The notes under the pieces: model-generated
Told to the model about the DNA's origin: nothing
The model's input: the letters and a program-made list of their open reading frames with translations, nothing else
The model's database searches: none
Made by a program: the position numbers and the translations under genes
NCBI GenBank assembly: GCA_016214125.1
Contig: JACRPC010000013.1
Span: forward strand, 1-64,000
Length of the DNA: 64,000 bases
Source: Rhodospirillales bacterium
Lineage (GTDB): Bacteria; Pseudomonadota; Alphaproteobacteria; Rhodospirillales; WMHbin7
Direction of reading: 5' to 3'
Shown here: one piece after another, positions 36,916-46,620 of the stretch
How positions within the stretch are numbered: the first letter of the stretch is position 1
Layout: the number at the start of each line of letters is the position of its first letter

Positions 36916-37300
36916 GGCGAAAGGACGGGGGCAGCCGGACCAGATGGGCCGGACAATGAGGGCAATCGCTGGCGCCGAATCCGGGAACCGGAACCATTAC
37001 CCCCTTCAGGGCCAAGAGACGATCGATAAGCCGGCATTCCGTTTCGCCGGTAAAGGCCAGGCTTGCGATCGACGCCGCCCGATTGGTGAGATGGTCGATG
37101 TGCCAATGGACCGGCTTGTCCGGGCGGCGATGGCGAGCCAAACGGGCCTCGATCCCGCCCGGTCCCCAGGCGCTGCCCGCATAGGCATAAAGGCCGGGCG
37201 GAAGCTTCGTCCCTCGCATTCTCCCGGCATCGATCGTCACGCTCCTTTCCAGGCGAACGATCAGCAGATAGGCGCCCTTGTCGGCAAGCCGTTGTTTCAT
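36812..37300 (-). CDS. GIY-YIG/DUF123 family protein
   Basis: 162 residues. The core matches DUF123, a GIY-YIG-like domain: GAYLLIVRLERSVTI, LPPGLYAYAGSAWGPGGIEARLARHRR, KPVHWHIDHLT, ETECRLIDRLLAL and GFGASDCPHCPAHL, with conserved Tyr, Arg, His and Glu. Its activity is uncharacterised; nucleic acid binding is plausible. The last 34 residues lie antisense to the end of the TPR gene and look low in information (APARAPHPKAAPANRR), as if the stop had drifted downstream. Confidence 0.82.
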   Translation of the reverse strand: MKQRLADKGAYLLIVRLERSVTIDAGRMRGTKLPPGLYAYAGSAWGPGGIEARLARHRRPDKPVHWHIDHLTNRAASIASLAFTGETECRLIDRLLALKGVMVPVPGFGASDCPHCPAHLVRLPPSFRLSRAAVGLRQPAPARAPHPKAAPANRRSGLGGTA

Positions 37301-37355
37301 TGACGAGAACCCTGAAATGTCCTGGGGCGGCGGCGGTTAAGGAAAGGTGAATCCC

Positions 37356-37371
37356 TGTGACCAAGATCACC
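37356..37371. promoter_or_regulatory. CRP-like palindromic site 1 upstream of the FecR/RTX gene
   Basis: TGTGACCAAGATCACC fits the TGTGA-N6-TCACA pattern of CRP-type regulators at nine of ten positions. It lies about 98 bases upstream of the giant RTX gene and 23 bases, centre to centre, from a second such site. Recognition by a CRP/FNR-family protein is inferred from the pattern only. Confidence 0.5.
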
Positions 37372-37377
37372 CCGTCT

Positions 37378-37395
37378 AAGTGATCATGGTCACTT
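37378..37395. promoter_or_regulatory. CRP-like palindromic site 2 upstream of the FecR/RTX gene
   Basis: AAGTGATCATGGTCACTT has perfect six-base outer arms (AAGTGA/TCACTT) around a six-base centre. The tandem arrangement with the site at 37356-37371 suggests cooperative control of the downstream adhesin-like gene, possibly by cyclic nucleotides. Confidence 0.5.
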
Positions 37396-37407
37396 CCTCC
37401 ATGCGAC

Positions 37408-37456
37408 AATTCGCAGTAAAATTTACGCGAATTGATCCCGAAAGCGATCGGGAATC
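37408..37456. promoter_or_regulatory. Two further inverted repeats in the leader of the FecR/RTX gene
   Basis: 37408-37433 is a 26-base near-palindrome: AATTCGC and GCGAATT flank GTAAA/TTTAC. It is AT-rich in an otherwise GC-rich region. Immediately after it, GATCCCG (37434-37440) and CGGGAATC (37449-37456) form a second inverted repeat ending four bases before the AAGGAA ribosome binding site. Either may be an operator, or the second may be a hairpin that masks the start. Confidence 0.45.
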
Positions 37457-37468
37457 AAGAAAGGAACC

Positions 37469-40400
37469 ATGGCCATGTCGATGCAGAACGGATCGAAGAT
37501 CGGCGAAGGGTCGGGCGCCAACGCCCGCACCCAGATCGTCGAGGCCCAGGCGGGGATGCCGGTGCGCATCCCCAACGAGACCTTGTTGGTCGGTTCCCAA
37601 TATTTGCGCTCGGGCCCCGATCTGTTGTTGGTCGGCGAGGATGGCGAGCAGGTGCTGGTGCGCGATTACTTCGCGTCCGACGTCACACCCGACCTCGTCA
37701 CCGACAATGGGGCACGCATCGCCGGCGATCTCGCCTTGAAGCTGGCGGGCGTGCTGGCGCCCGGTCAATACGCTCAGGCCGGCCGCGGCGCCGGCGCCGC
37801 AGCCGGCCAGCCGATCGGCAATGTCGAAACGGTGTCGGGATCGGTGCAGGTGACGCACGCCGACGGGTCCAAGGAGACCCTGAGCAAGGGCGCGCCGGTC
37901 TATCAAGGCGACGTGCTGCAAACGCCGCAAGGCGGCGGGGTCGGCATCCTCTTCATCGATAAAACCTCGCTCTCGCTGGGCGCCAGCGGCCGCATGGTCT
38001 TGGATCAGATGGTCTTCGATCCGGGCACCCTGTCGGGCAAATCGGCCTTCTCGCTGGTGCAGGGCACCTTCTCCTTCGTGTCGGGCCAGATTTCCAAGAC
38101 CGCGACTGACGCCATGGTGATCAAGACGCCGGTCGCCACCATCGGCATTCGCGGCACGCTGGGCACCGGCGGTTACTTTCCGCAGACCGGCTTGACGGCC
38201 GCCATCATGCCCGAGGGCGGGCAGACCACCGGCGAGATGTCGATCTCCAACGCCGGCGGCACCCAGGTGATCAACCAGCCCAACACCGGCATTCAGGTGG
38301 GCAGTTTCTTCTCGGCGCCGACGGCGCCCGTTGTTGTGCCGCCCGCTTTCATGGCGCAGGTGTTTGGCGCGGTGCTGAACGCGCTGCCGCCGACGCCGAT
38401 TTCGCCGACGGCAACCCAAGCCATTCAGCAGACCATCCAGTCGGCACCTGGCGGCATGCAAGGCGGCGGCCCCGGCGGCGGCCCGCAGGGCGGACCGGCC
38501 GCTATGCAAGGCGGCCCGGCTGGCCCCGGTGGCCCGGCTGGTCCGGGTGGTCCCGGCGGTCCGGGTGGTCCGGGTGGTCCGGGTGGCCCCGGTGGTCCGG
38601 CGGGTCCCGCCGGCATGGGCGGTCCGACGCCGGAAGCCTTGGCGGCGGCTGGTCTGGGTGGTGGCATGGCGGGCATGGGCGGTCCCGGCGGTCAGCCGGC
38701 GGCGGCCTTTGCCAATGCGGCGCAAGCGGCGATGAACGCCGCCATCGCCCAAGGCGCTTCGATTGAACAAGCGCAAGCAGCCGGCCTGCAGGCGCAACAA
38801 GCCTTCCAAGGCGCGTTGGCCCAAGGCGCCAACCCGCAGCAGGCGCTGTTGGCCGCCGGCCAGGCGGCGGTGCAAGCCGGTCTGATGGGCGGTCCGGGTG
38901 GTCCCGGCGGGCCGGGTGGTCCGGGCGGTCCGGCTGGTCCCGGCGCCAACCCCTTCGCGGTGGCGGCGGCGGGCGGCGTGGTTCAAATGGTTTCGGCGCT
39001 GACCGGTGCGGCCGTGCCGCCGGCCGGTCCGCCGGCGGGCTTTGGCGGCCCCGGTGGCCCTGGCGGTCCTGGCGGTCTTCCCGCTGGCCTTCCCGGTGGT
39101 CCGGGCGGTCCGGGTGGTCCGGGCGGTCCGGGTGGTCCAGGCGGCGCCATGGGTCCGGGGGGACCGGGTGGTCCTGGTGGTCCGGGCGATGCGCCGGGCG
39201 GTATGACGGCGGCACCAACCTTCGGTCCTCAGGGCATTCCTGGCTTCGTCACCGGCGGTCCTGGCACCTTCAGCGGCATGACGCCGGGAATCGGCGGGCC
39301 GGGAGCGCAGATCGGCGCCCAGATCGGGGCCGACATCGGCGCCCAAATCGGCGCCCAATATGGCAACGCCGCCTTGGGCGCCCAGCTCGGCGCCCAGCTC
39401 GGCGCCTTGATCGGAAGCGGCGCCTTTGGCGCCGGCGATCTAGCCAATCTGTTTAATTTCGGCGGCGCCAATATTTTTGGCGGCGCCAACATTTTTGGCG
39501 CTGGCTTTGGCCCCGGCTTTTTCGATCCCTTCGCGCCGCCGCCCCCGCCGCCCGAAAACAACGACGTCATCACCCCCGAGCACGACACGGTGGTGTTCGG
39601 CGAGACGCTGTTCGGCACGGCCGGCAACGACACGTTGCATGGCAACACTCAAAACACCGAATATGTTTTCGAACAAGCGACCGGCGCGGCCGGCAATCTG
39701 GGCGGCACCGATACGATTACCGACGCCGGCGGCCCCAACGACCGCATCACCTTCGAGAATCTGAACGGCGTCACCCTTTCGATGACCCAGCACCCGACCG
39801 ATTCGCTGTTCGTGCGCATTACCGCTTCGGGCAACGCCACCAGCACCATCGACCTTTCCAAGATGGTGGAAGACCTTCAGGCCTCGGATTCGCTGCTTGA
39901 CGTCAACCAGTATGCGGACAACGCCTTCATTCTTTCCGGCGCCACCGACATCACCAGCGGCGAATACGGCGTCATCCTGGCCGGCACCGACGGCACCGAT
40001 ACGCTCAATTCCGGCACCCTTCTTTACAACGGCGTCTCCACCTACAACAGTCTGGGCGCCAACCTGATCGGCAGCATGGTGTTCGGCCGCGACGGCGACG
40101 ACAACATCACCGGCTCGCTGGAAGGTGACGTGCTGGTGGGCGGTACCGGCAACGACACGCTTTTCGGCATGGCCGGCAGCGACAAGCTCTATGGCGGCAC
40201 CGGCAACGATACCTTGATGGGCGGGGCCGGCAATGACGGGCTTTTCGGTGGCGATGGTGACGATCTTTTCCAGGACGTGTTCGGCACCAACAGCGTTTCG
40301 GGCGGCGCGGGCACGGATACCCTTGACATCCAGACCAATGGGCCGGTGAGCGGTTACTCGTCCATCAACCTCAACAATGGAACCGGCACCCTCTACAACA

Positions 40401-42973
40401 GCGACGGCATCCAGGACGCCAGCTACAGCCTTGGCGGCATCGAGGTGATCAAGGGTACCAACTATGTCGACACCCTCACCGGCACCACCGGCAACGACAC
40501 CCTCTACGGCAACGCCGGCAACGATACGTTGAACGGCTATGGCGGCACCGATACGCTCTTGGGCGGCTCCGGCAACGACATCTTCCTCATCACCAATTCG
40601 CCGGCCACCGCCACCCTGACCATTTTCCAAGATAGCGGCGCCACCGGCTACACCGGCAACGACGTCAACGGCTTGGTCTGGGACGAGCTGTCGGTGGGCG
40701 CCACGCCCGACCAATTGGTCAACAGCATCACCCGCACCGGCAACGATCTGGTGGTGGGTTTCCGCGCCGGCGGCTCCTTCACCTTCAAGGACCAATATGC
40801 CGGCAGCGGCAACTACATCGCCTTCCTCACCGACAACAAGGCCAGCCCCTTCTCCTCCACCGATTTCGTCGCCAACAGCAACAACATGAGCGCCGCCACC
40901 ACCGACATGATGCTGGCGGCCACCAATGCCGCCAGCCATGTGCTGACCGGCGGCTCGGGCAACGACATGCTGGTCTGGGGCGGCGGCGCCACCCAGTCGC
41001 TTTATGGCGGCACCGGCAATGACGGGGTCGATTTCATCAACAGTTCGTTCGGCATTTCGATGCTGCTGACCGGCGGCACCGACAGCGTCACCGTCTTCAC
41101 CAACGCCGGCCAAACGACCTCGACCACCGCGACGATCGACAGCATCCGCGATGTTTACGGCTCCTTCGCCGGGGACTACATCACCGGCGACGCCGGCAAC
41201 AACGAGATCGAAGGCCGGGGCGGCGGCGATTCGCTGGATGGCGGCACCGGCAACGACTCGCTCAGCTATCATTGGTTCTACGGCACCACCGCATCCTCGG
41301 CCGGCGTCATCGCCTCGCTCACCGCGAACACCGCCACCTACACGGCGGGCGGCACCGCGGCCACCGACACGCTGGCCAATTTCGAAAATGTCGAGGGCTC
41401 GGATTTCAACGACACCCTCACCGGCACCACGGGCAACAACACGATCGAGGGCGGCAAGGGCGCCGATTCGCTCTCGGGGCTCAGCGGCACCGACATGGTG
41501 GCCTATTACGACGATCCGGCCGGGGTGAAGGTAAACCTCGCCGCCGCCTCGACCACCATGGGCTCGACCAGCGTGGCGGCCAATTCGGCGGTCGATGGCT
41601 GGGGCGACATTGACCAGTTCGCCGATACCTCGGGCATCTTCGGCGGCGCGTCGCCGCTTTCCGGCTTCGAGAACGTCCAGGGTACCAAATTCGCCGACTG
41701 GATCTTCGGCTCGGCCGCCAACAACACGCTCGACGGCGGCGCCGGCGACGACACGCTGTGGGGCGGCGGCGGCACCGACACGCTGGAGGGCGGCACCGGC
41801 AACGACATCGCCTATTACAACTTCGCCACGGCGGCGGTCACCCTGTCTTGGAGCGCCGGCGGCAGCGCCACCACCAGCGGCGCCTATACCGAAGCGCTTT
41901 CCAACGTCGAAGGCGCCATCGGCTCGACCTACAACGACACCTTCGAATTCACCACCTCGAACGTGGCGGCGGGCTGGAGCCTGAACGGCAACACCGGCAC
42001 CGACACCATCAACATCAAGACCGCGTCCACCGCCACCATGGCCTTCGACACCGCTACGGTCTCCGGCTTCGAGGCGCTCACCTTCGACGGCACCTCGGCG
42101 GCGGCCAACGGCGCCATCTTCACCGCCAGCCAGTTTTCCACCGTCTCCACGGTCTCCTTTGGCGCGATGAGCAACACCCTCACCGTGACCGCCGCCAGCG
42201 GCAACACCACCACCCAGGACTATTCCTCGAGCCTTACCTTCTCCAACTGGGGCAGCGCCGGCACTGACAGCTTCAGCGTGGTCGGTTCGGGCGGCAATGA
42301 TTACCTGAGGGGTGTCAACGGCGCCAACGGCGGCTCAGCCGTCCAGGTGTTGATCGGCGGCTCGGGCAACGACACCGTGCTGGGCGGTTCGGGGGTCGAT
42401 ACGCTCTATTCCGACGACACCGCGATGACCGGGACCGGGGCCAACACCCTTTCCGGCGGTGCTGGAGCCGACACCCTGTTTGGCGCCTCGGGCAACGACA
42501 CCTTGATCGGCGGCGTCGGCAACGATTACCTCGATTCCGGCAACGGCAATGACACCTTCTTCTTCTCCTCGTTCTTCAACGGCAGCTCGCAGACCACCAA
42601 TGTGTCGGGCTGGCACGAATTGGGCACCGACACCATCGCCAATTTCGCCAGCAACTTCGACAAGTTGATGCTGTCCAACACCGATTTCAGCCTGGGCAAC
42701 ACCGGCAGCCTGTCGATCACCGCCAACGCCTTGCAATATTTCGAGACCGCAACCGCGCTCTCGGGCACCGGCGTCGATCTGGGCGGCGGCGGCGATTCCT
42801 CGACCGGCGCGGCGGTCATCGTCGTTGGCGCCAGTTCGGGCACCGGCGGCGTCGATCTCTGGTACACCACCGACCAGACCAACGCCTCGACCAGCAATTC
42901 CTATCAGCTCGCCACCATCACCGGCATCAACACCACCAACATCGACGACACCAATTTCGCCAAGGCGGATTAG
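37469..42973 (+). CDS. Giant FecR / Gly-Gly-Pro-repeat / RTX calcium-binding protein (probable type I-secreted adhesin)
   Basis: 1834 residues. About 115-235: FecR-like domain (NVETVSGSVQVTHADGSKE, IKTPVATIGIRGT). About 329-385, 473-492 and 524-577: GGPGGPGGP collagen-like tracts separated by Ala/Gln-rich helices (QGASIEQAQAAGLQAQQ). About 611-651: repeated IGAQ/LGAQ units; then FAPPPPPPEN. From about 710 to the end: RTX nonapeptides (GGTGNDTLFG, GGAGNDGLFGGDGDD) in several blocks with beta-rich spacers. No Sec signal; C-terminal type I secretion is expected, yet no hlyB/hlyD/tolC genes are nearby. ATGs at 37469, 37475 and 37481 are alternative starts. It ends in a strong terminator. Confidence 0.9.
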   Translation: MAMSMQNGSKIGEGSGANARTQIVEAQAGMPVRIPNETLLVGSQYLRSGPDLLLVGEDGEQVLVRDYFASDVTPDLVTDNGARIAGDLALKLAGVLAPGQYAQAGRGAGAAAGQPIGNVETVSGSVQVTHADGSKETLSKGAPVYQGDVLQTPQGGGVGILFIDKTSLSLGASGRMVLDQMVFDPGTLSGKSAFSLVQGTFSFVSGQISKTATDAMVIKTPVATIGIRGTLGTGGYFPQTGLTAAIMPEGGQTTGEMSISNAGGTQVINQPNTGIQVGSFFSAPTAPVVVPPAFMAQVFGAVLNALPPTPISPTATQAIQQTIQSAPGGMQGGGPGGGPQGGPAAMQGGPAGPGGPAGPGGPGGPGGPGGPGGPGGPAGPAGMGGPTPEALAAAGLGGGMAGMGGPGGQPAAAFANAAQAAMNAAIAQGASIEQAQAAGLQAQQAFQGALAQGANPQQALLAAGQAAVQAGLMGGPGGPGGPGGPGGPAGPGANPFAVAAAGGVVQMVSALTGAAVPPAGPPAGFGGPGGPGGPGGLPAGLPGGPGGPGGPGGPGGPGGAMGPGGPGGPGGPGDAPGGMTAAPTFGPQGIPGFVTGGPGTFSGMTPGIGGPGAQIGAQIGADIGAQIGAQYGNAALGAQLGAQLGALIGSGAFGAGDLANLFNFGGANIFGGANIFGAGFGPGFFDPFAPPPPPPENNDVITPEHDTVVFGETLFGTAGNDTLHGNTQNTEYVFEQATGAAGNLGGTDTITDAGGPNDRITFENLNGVTLSMTQHPTDSLFVRITASGNATSTIDLSKMVEDLQASDSLLDVNQYADNAFILSGATDITSGEYGVILAGTDGTDTLNSGTLLYNGVSTYNSLGANLIGSMVFGRDGDDNITGSLEGDVLVGGTGNDTLFGMAGSDKLYGGTGNDTLMGGAGNDGLFGGDGDDLFQDVFGTNSVSGGAGTDTLDIQTNGPVSGYSSINLNNGTGTLYNSDGIQDASYSLGGIEVIKGTNYVDTLTGTTGNDTLYGNAGNDTLNGYGGTDTLLGGSGNDIFLITNSPATATLTIFQDSGATGYTGNDVNGLVWDELSVGATPDQLVNSITRTGNDLVVGFRAGGSFTFKDQYAGSGNYIAFLTDNKASPFSSTDFVANSNNMSAATTDMMLAATNAASHVLTGGSGNDMLVWGGGATQSLYGGTGNDGVDFINSSFGISMLLTGGTDSVTVFTNAGQTTSTTATIDSIRDVYGSFAGDYITGDAGNNEIEGRGGGDSLDGGTGNDSLSYHWFYGTTASSAGVIASLTANTATYTAGGTAATDTLANFENVEGSDFNDTLTGTTGNNTIEGGKGADSLSGLSGTDMVAYYDDPAGVKVNLAAASTTMGSTSVAANSAVDGWGDIDQFADTSGIFGGASPLSGFENVQGTKFADWIFGSAANNTLDGGAGDDTLWGGGGTDTLEGGTGNDIAYYNFATAAVTLSWSAGGSATTSGAYTEALSNVEGAIGSTYNDTFEFTTSNVAAGWSLNGNTGTDTINIKTASTATMAFDTATVSGFEALTFDGTSAAANGAIFTASQFSTVSTVSFGAMSNTLTVTAASGNTTTQDYSSSLTFSNWGSAGTDSFSVVGSGGNDYLRGVNGANGGSAVQVLIGGSGNDTVLGGSGVDTLYSDDTAMTGTGANTLSGGAGADTLFGASGNDTLIGGVGNDYLDSGNGNDTFFFSSFFNGSSQTTNVSGWHELGTDTIANFASNFDKLMLSNTDFSLGNTGSLSITANALQYFETATALSGTGVDLGGGGDSSTGAAVIVVGASSGTGGVDLWYTTDQTNASTSNSYQLATITGINTTNIDDTNFAKAD

Positions 42974-42998
42974 AGGCCGGTTATCCCAACGCGCCCAA

Positions 42999-43028
42999 GG
43001 GCCGGGATCAACCCGGCCCTTTCGCTTT
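42999..43028 (+). terminator. Rho-independent terminator of the FecR/RTX gene
   Basis: GGGCCGGG (42999-43006), loop ATCAA and CCCGGCCC (43012-43019) form a perfect 8-bp stem followed by TTTCGCTTT. It begins 26 bases after the stop codon. The 3' end of the converging Cys-rich gene lies inside the hairpin. Confidence 0.85.
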
Positions 43029-43436
43029 GTCCAAGCCACCGGCGACCGGATGGAAGGCCACTTGGTCCTTGGGGTTCTCGATCGCCTCGATGGCGGCCAG
43101 CAATTCCTTGTAGCGGGCGGTCCATTCGGGATGGCCGGGCTTCTCGCCCAGTTCGGCCATGCAGCAGGCATGAACCGAGCACATCGGCCGCAAATGCGGT
43201 TGGGCGATGCAGCCCTGGGGCCCCAAAAGCGGCAGGCGGGGATGGCCGGTCGGCTCCAGCGCGACACCCCATTTCGCCTGCGCCCAGCCGATCGCCATCT
43301 GGCAATAGGCGGGGTGGCAGCAATTGAAAGGCACCTTGCAGCCGGTGGCGCATTCCACCGCCGTATGGTCGGCCAGGGCGCGATAAAGCCCGATCAGGGC
43401 CAAGCGGGGATCGGGGCGGGGGTCGGTTTCGCTCAT
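43008..43436 (-). CDS. Cysteine-rich protein, function unknown
   Basis: 142 residues from the ATG at 43436; the open frame extends 28 codons upstream into the ettA promoter region but MSETDPRPD is the likelier start. It has eleven cysteines, clustered in ECATGCKVPFNCCHPAYCQMA, in QGCIAQPHLRPMCSVHACC and nearby, a spacing suited to a metal or iron-sulfur site. It recalls cysteine-rich metal-chelating proteins but I cannot assign it. Divergent from ettA (83-base gap). Confidence 0.65.
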   Translation of the reverse strand: MSETDPRPDPRLALIGLYRALADHTAVECATGCKVPFNCCHPAYCQMAIGWAQAKWGVALEPTGHPRLPLLGPQGCIAQPHLRPMCSVHACCMAELGEKPGHPEWTARYKELLAAIEAIENPKDQVAFHPVAGGLDKAKGPG

Positions 43437-43518
43437 CGGGGCCAGGATAGCATCGGCGCCGGTTGCATCCCAGCCCGGCATTGGGTAGAAACGCACGCCC
43501 CTGGAAAGGATACGACGC

Positions 43519-45198
43519 ATGGCCGCCTATCAATACATCTACGTGATGAAAAACCTGTCCAAGGTCTATCCGGGCGGGCGCAAGGTGATGGAGGGGATTT
43601 ATCTGTCCTTCCTGCCCGGCGCCAAAATCGGCGTCTTGGGCTATAACGGCGCCGGCAAATCGACGCTTTTGCGCATCATGGCCGGCATCGACAAGGATTT
43701 CGGCGGCGAGGCCTGGGCGGCCGAAGGCGTCAAGGTGGGCTTTCTCGAGCAGGAACCCAAGCTCGACGCCGCCAAGGACGTGATGGGCAATGTGATGGAA
43801 GGGGTGGCGGAGACCAAGGCCCTGCTCGATCGCTTCGAGGCGGTGAGCGCCCGCTTCGGCGAAGACCTTTCCGATGACGAGATGAACGCCCTGATGGCCG
43901 AGCAGGCCGAACTGCAAGAGCAGATCGACCATTTGAACGCCTGGGAGCTTACCCGCACCATCGAAATCGCCATGGATGCGCTGCGCTGCCCGCCCGGCGA
44001 CGCCGAGGTGGCCAGGCTCTCGGGCGGCGAAAAGCGCCGGGTGGCGCTGTGCCGCCTGCTCTTGTCGCGCCCCGACATGCTGCTCTTGGACGAGCCCACC
44101 AACCATCTGGATGCCGAATCGGTGGCGTGGCTGGAACAGTTTCTCAAGGAGTATCCGGGCACCGTGGTGCTGGTCACCCACGACCGCTATTTCCTCGACA
44201 ACGTCACCGGCTGGATTCTGGAACTCGACCGCGGCAAGGGCATTCCCTACGAGGGCAATTACTCGTCCTGGCTTGAGCAGAAGGAAAAGCGGCTTGAGCA
44301 GGAATCGCGCGAGGAAAGTGCTCGGGCCCGCACCATCAAACAAGAGCTGGAATGGATTCGCGCCAGCCCCAAGGCCCGCCAGGCCAAGAACAAGGCGCGC
44401 ATCACCGCCTTCGACGCCCTGGTCGCCCAGGCCGGCCAGCAGCAAGTCGGCCAGGCGCAAATCGTCATTCCGCCCGGTCCGCGTTTGGGCGATCTGGTGA
44501 TCGAGGCCCAGCATCTGAAGAAGGGCTATGGCGACCGCCTGCTGATCGAGGATCTGTCCTTCAAGCTGCCGCCGGGCGGCATCGTCGGCGTCATCGGCCC
44601 CAACGGGGCGGGCAAGACCACGCTCTTCCGCCTCGTCACCGGCCAGGAAAAGCCCGATGGCGGCGCCTTCAAGGTGGGCGATTCGGTCGTGCTGGGCTAT
44701 GTCGATCAAAGCCGCGATTCCCTAGACGCCAACAAGACGGTGTGGGAGGAAATCTCGGGCGGGCTCGACCAGTTGGAGCTGGGCAAGAAAAGCGTGCCCA
44801 GCCGGGGCTATGTGTCGCAATTCAATTTCAAGGGCTCGGATCAGCAAAAGAAGGTGGGCCAGCTTTCGGGCGGCGAAAGGAACCGCGTCCATCTGGCCAA
44901 GATGCTGAAAAGCGGCGCCAACGTCATTCTGCTCGACGAGCCCACCAACGATCTCGACGTCGACACGCTGCGCGCCCTGGAAGAGGCGCTGGTCGAATTC
45001 CCCGGCTGCGCCGTGGTGATCAGCCACGATCGCTGGTTCCTCGATCGCATCGCCACCCACATCATCGCCTTCGAAGGCGATTCCCAGGTCGTGTGGTTCG
45101 AGGGCAATTACGCCGACTACGAGGCCGACCGTCATCGCCGCCTGGGCGCCCAGGCCGACCAGCCGCATCGCATCAAATACAAGCCGCTGACGCGTTAG
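43519..45198 (+). CDS. ettA: Energy-dependent translational throttle protein EttA (ABC-F)
   Basis: 559 residues, two ABC domains without membrane segments. First: [52 protein letters not shown]. Second: [52 protein letters not shown]. The ARM-type insertion and the interdomain linker ([16 protein letters not shown]) match EttA, which binds the ribosomal E site and gates entry into elongation by ATP/ADP ratio. Start [20 protein letters not shown] is standard and follows GGAAAGGA. Confidence 0.97.
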   Translation: MAAYQYIYVMKNLSKVYPGGRKVMEGIYLSFLPGAKIGVLGYNGAGKSTLLRIMAGIDKDFGGEAWAAEGVKVGFLEQEPKLDAAKDVMGNVMEGVAETKALLDRFEAVSARFGEDLSDDEMNALMAEQAELQEQIDHLNAWELTRTIEIAMDALRCPPGDAEVARLSGGEKRRVALCRLLLSRPDMLLLDEPTNHLDAESVAWLEQFLKEYPGTVVLVTHDRYFLDNVTGWILELDRGKGIPYEGNYSSWLEQKEKRLEQESREESARARTIKQELEWIRASPKARQAKNKARITAFDALVAQAGQQQVGQAQIVIPPGPRLGDLVIEAQHLKKGYGDRLLIEDLSFKLPPGGIVGVIGPNGAGKTTLFRLVTGQEKPDGGAFKVGDSVVLGYVDQSRDSLDANKTVWEEISGGLDQLELGKKSVPSRGYVSQFNFKGSDQQKKVGQLSGGERNRVHLAKMLKSGANVILLDEPTNDLDVDTLRALEEALVEFPGCAVVISHDRWFLDRIATHIIAFEGDSQVVWFEGNYADYEADRHRRLGAQADQPHRIKYKPLTR

Positions 45199-45204
45199 GG
45201 CTAA

Positions 45205-46599
45205 TCAGCGCTCGGGAATGTCGGTGGCCATCAGGGTCACCAGATCGGCGCGCGCCGGCCGGGCGAGACCGGCCAGGCGGTCGGCCTGGCGGGCCAGCGT
45301 GTTTTCGAACAGATTGCGCACCGTGCGGCCGTTGGCGAAATCCTCGCCGCGCGCCTGGTAAAGCGCCGCCATCCGCTCGACCAGCGCCGCCTTTGCGGCG
45401 CCGTCCAGCTCGTAATGGGCCTTGGCGGCCATGCTCTCGAAGATCGCCGCCAATTCCGTGGGCGCGTAGTCGTCGAAATGGATGAAGCGGTTGAAGCGCG
45501 ACTTGAGGCCCGGGTTGGATTCCAGGAAAACCTCCATCGGCTGGGGATAGCCGGCGACGATCACCACCAGCCGGTCGCGCCGGTCCTCCATCGCCTTCAG
45601 AAGCGTTTCCACCGCCTCGCGGCCGAAATCGCGTTCGCCCCGTCCGGCCAGGGCGTAGGCCTCGTCGATGAACAGGATGCCGCCCATCGCCCGTTCGATT
45701 GCCGTCTTGGTCTTCTGGGCGGTCTCGCCGATCCACTGGCCGACCAGACCGCCGCGATCGACTTCGACCAGGCCGCTGCCGGACAGCAGGCCGAGCGCGC
45801 CATAGATCCGGCCCAAGAGGCGAGCCACCGTGGTCTTGCCGGTGCCGGGATTGCCGGTGAAGACCATGTGCAGCGACATCTCGGCCACCGGCAGGCCGTG
45901 TTCCTGGCGAAGCCTGCGCACCTTGAGAAGGTTGATCAGCGTGGCGACTTCTTTCTTCACCCCGCTAAGGCCGATCAGGGCGTGAAGTTCGGCGGTGATC
46001 GCCTCCAGCGGATTGGGCGGGGCAACCGGCGCGCCCGCCCGGTTCCATTTCGAGGCCGGCGGTTCCACCGCCGGCGCCGGCGTATCGGCGGTCGGTGCGC
46101 CGGCGCGGCCGAACAGACGCCGCGCGCCCGACGACGGAGCCGGTGGCGGCGCGCCCTCGCCCGCTTCGAGCGCCGCCAGGATGTCGGTGAGCCGGGCCAC
46201 TTCGGCCGGCGAGACCTCGTCGTCGGCGGCGGCAAAGCAAAGGCCGATCGCCTCGACCGCTTTCAGGACGCGTTTGGCAAGATCCTCGCCCGGCCAGCGC
46301 CGGTCGAATTCGCGGGCCGATCGGACGAGCGCCTTGAGATCGGCCAGCCCCTGGGCATCGGTCGGCTGCGCTTGGGCGGCGGCCTGGCGGCCGAACACCG
46401 CCTCGAACAGTTCCGTCTCCTTGGGAAAGCGCAGGCGGTCGGCGGCCAGGATGACCAGACCGAAATCGCAGGCCGCCTTGGCGATCCGCTCCCGAACAAG
46501 CGAGGCCTCGCCGGCGATCAGATTTCTCTCGGCCAGCAGCCGGCCGATCGCGGCCAGATCATCGAGCGCCAATTTTACTTGGGCGGCCAAACGCGCCAT
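45205..46599 (-). CDS. CbbX/SpoVK-type AAA+ ATPase with TerB-like N-terminal region
   Basis: 464 residues from the ATG at 46599, which follows GGGGGAG; a GTG five codons upstream is less likely. Residues about 20-150 are helical with an acidic [20 protein letters not shown] segment like TerB-type domains. A Pro/Ala linker follows. Residues about 205-464 are a CbbX-type AAA+ domain: [11 protein letters not shown], Walker [10 protein letters not shown] (249-257), Walker [12 protein letters not shown] and an arginine finger region (SRFNRFIHF). CbbX remodels Rubisco, but no cbb gene is present, so another client is likely. It converges on ettA and follows the unknown gene at 46621. Confidence 0.88.
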   Translation of the reverse strand: MARLAAQVKLALDDLAAIGRLLAERNLIAGEASLVRERIAKAACDFGLVILAADRLRFPKETELFEAVFGRQAAAQAQPTDAQGLADLKALVRSAREFDRRWPGEDLAKRVLKAVEAIGLCFAAADDEVSPAEVARLTDILAALEAGEGAPPPAPSSGARRLFGRAGAPTADTPAPAVEPPASKWNRAGAPVAPPNPLEAITAELHALIGLSGVKKEVATLINLLKVRRLRQEHGLPVAEMSLHMVFTGNPGTGKTTVARLLGRIYGALGLLSGSGLVEVDRGGLVGQWIGETAQKTKTAIERAMGGILFIDEAYALAGRGERDFGREAVETLLKAMEDRRDRLVVIVAGYPQPMEVFLESNPGLKSRFNRFIHFDDYAPTELAAIFESMAAKAHYELDGAAKAALVERMAALYQARGEDFANGRTVRNLFENTLARQADRLAGLARPARADLVTLMATDIPER

Positions 46600-46620
46600 C
46601 GCCGTCTCCCCCACAAGATG

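Noticed and set aside
37376-39358. A 660-codon minus-strand frame rich in Thr/Arg/Gly repeats
   Set aside because: It mirrors the Gly-Gly-Pro repeats of the RTX gene on the other strand; the apparent repeats come from that DNA.
45205-46599. Assignment of the AAA+ ATPase as the Rubisco activase CbbX
   Set aside because: No Rubisco or Calvin-cycle genes are nearby and the N-terminal region is much longer than in CbbX.
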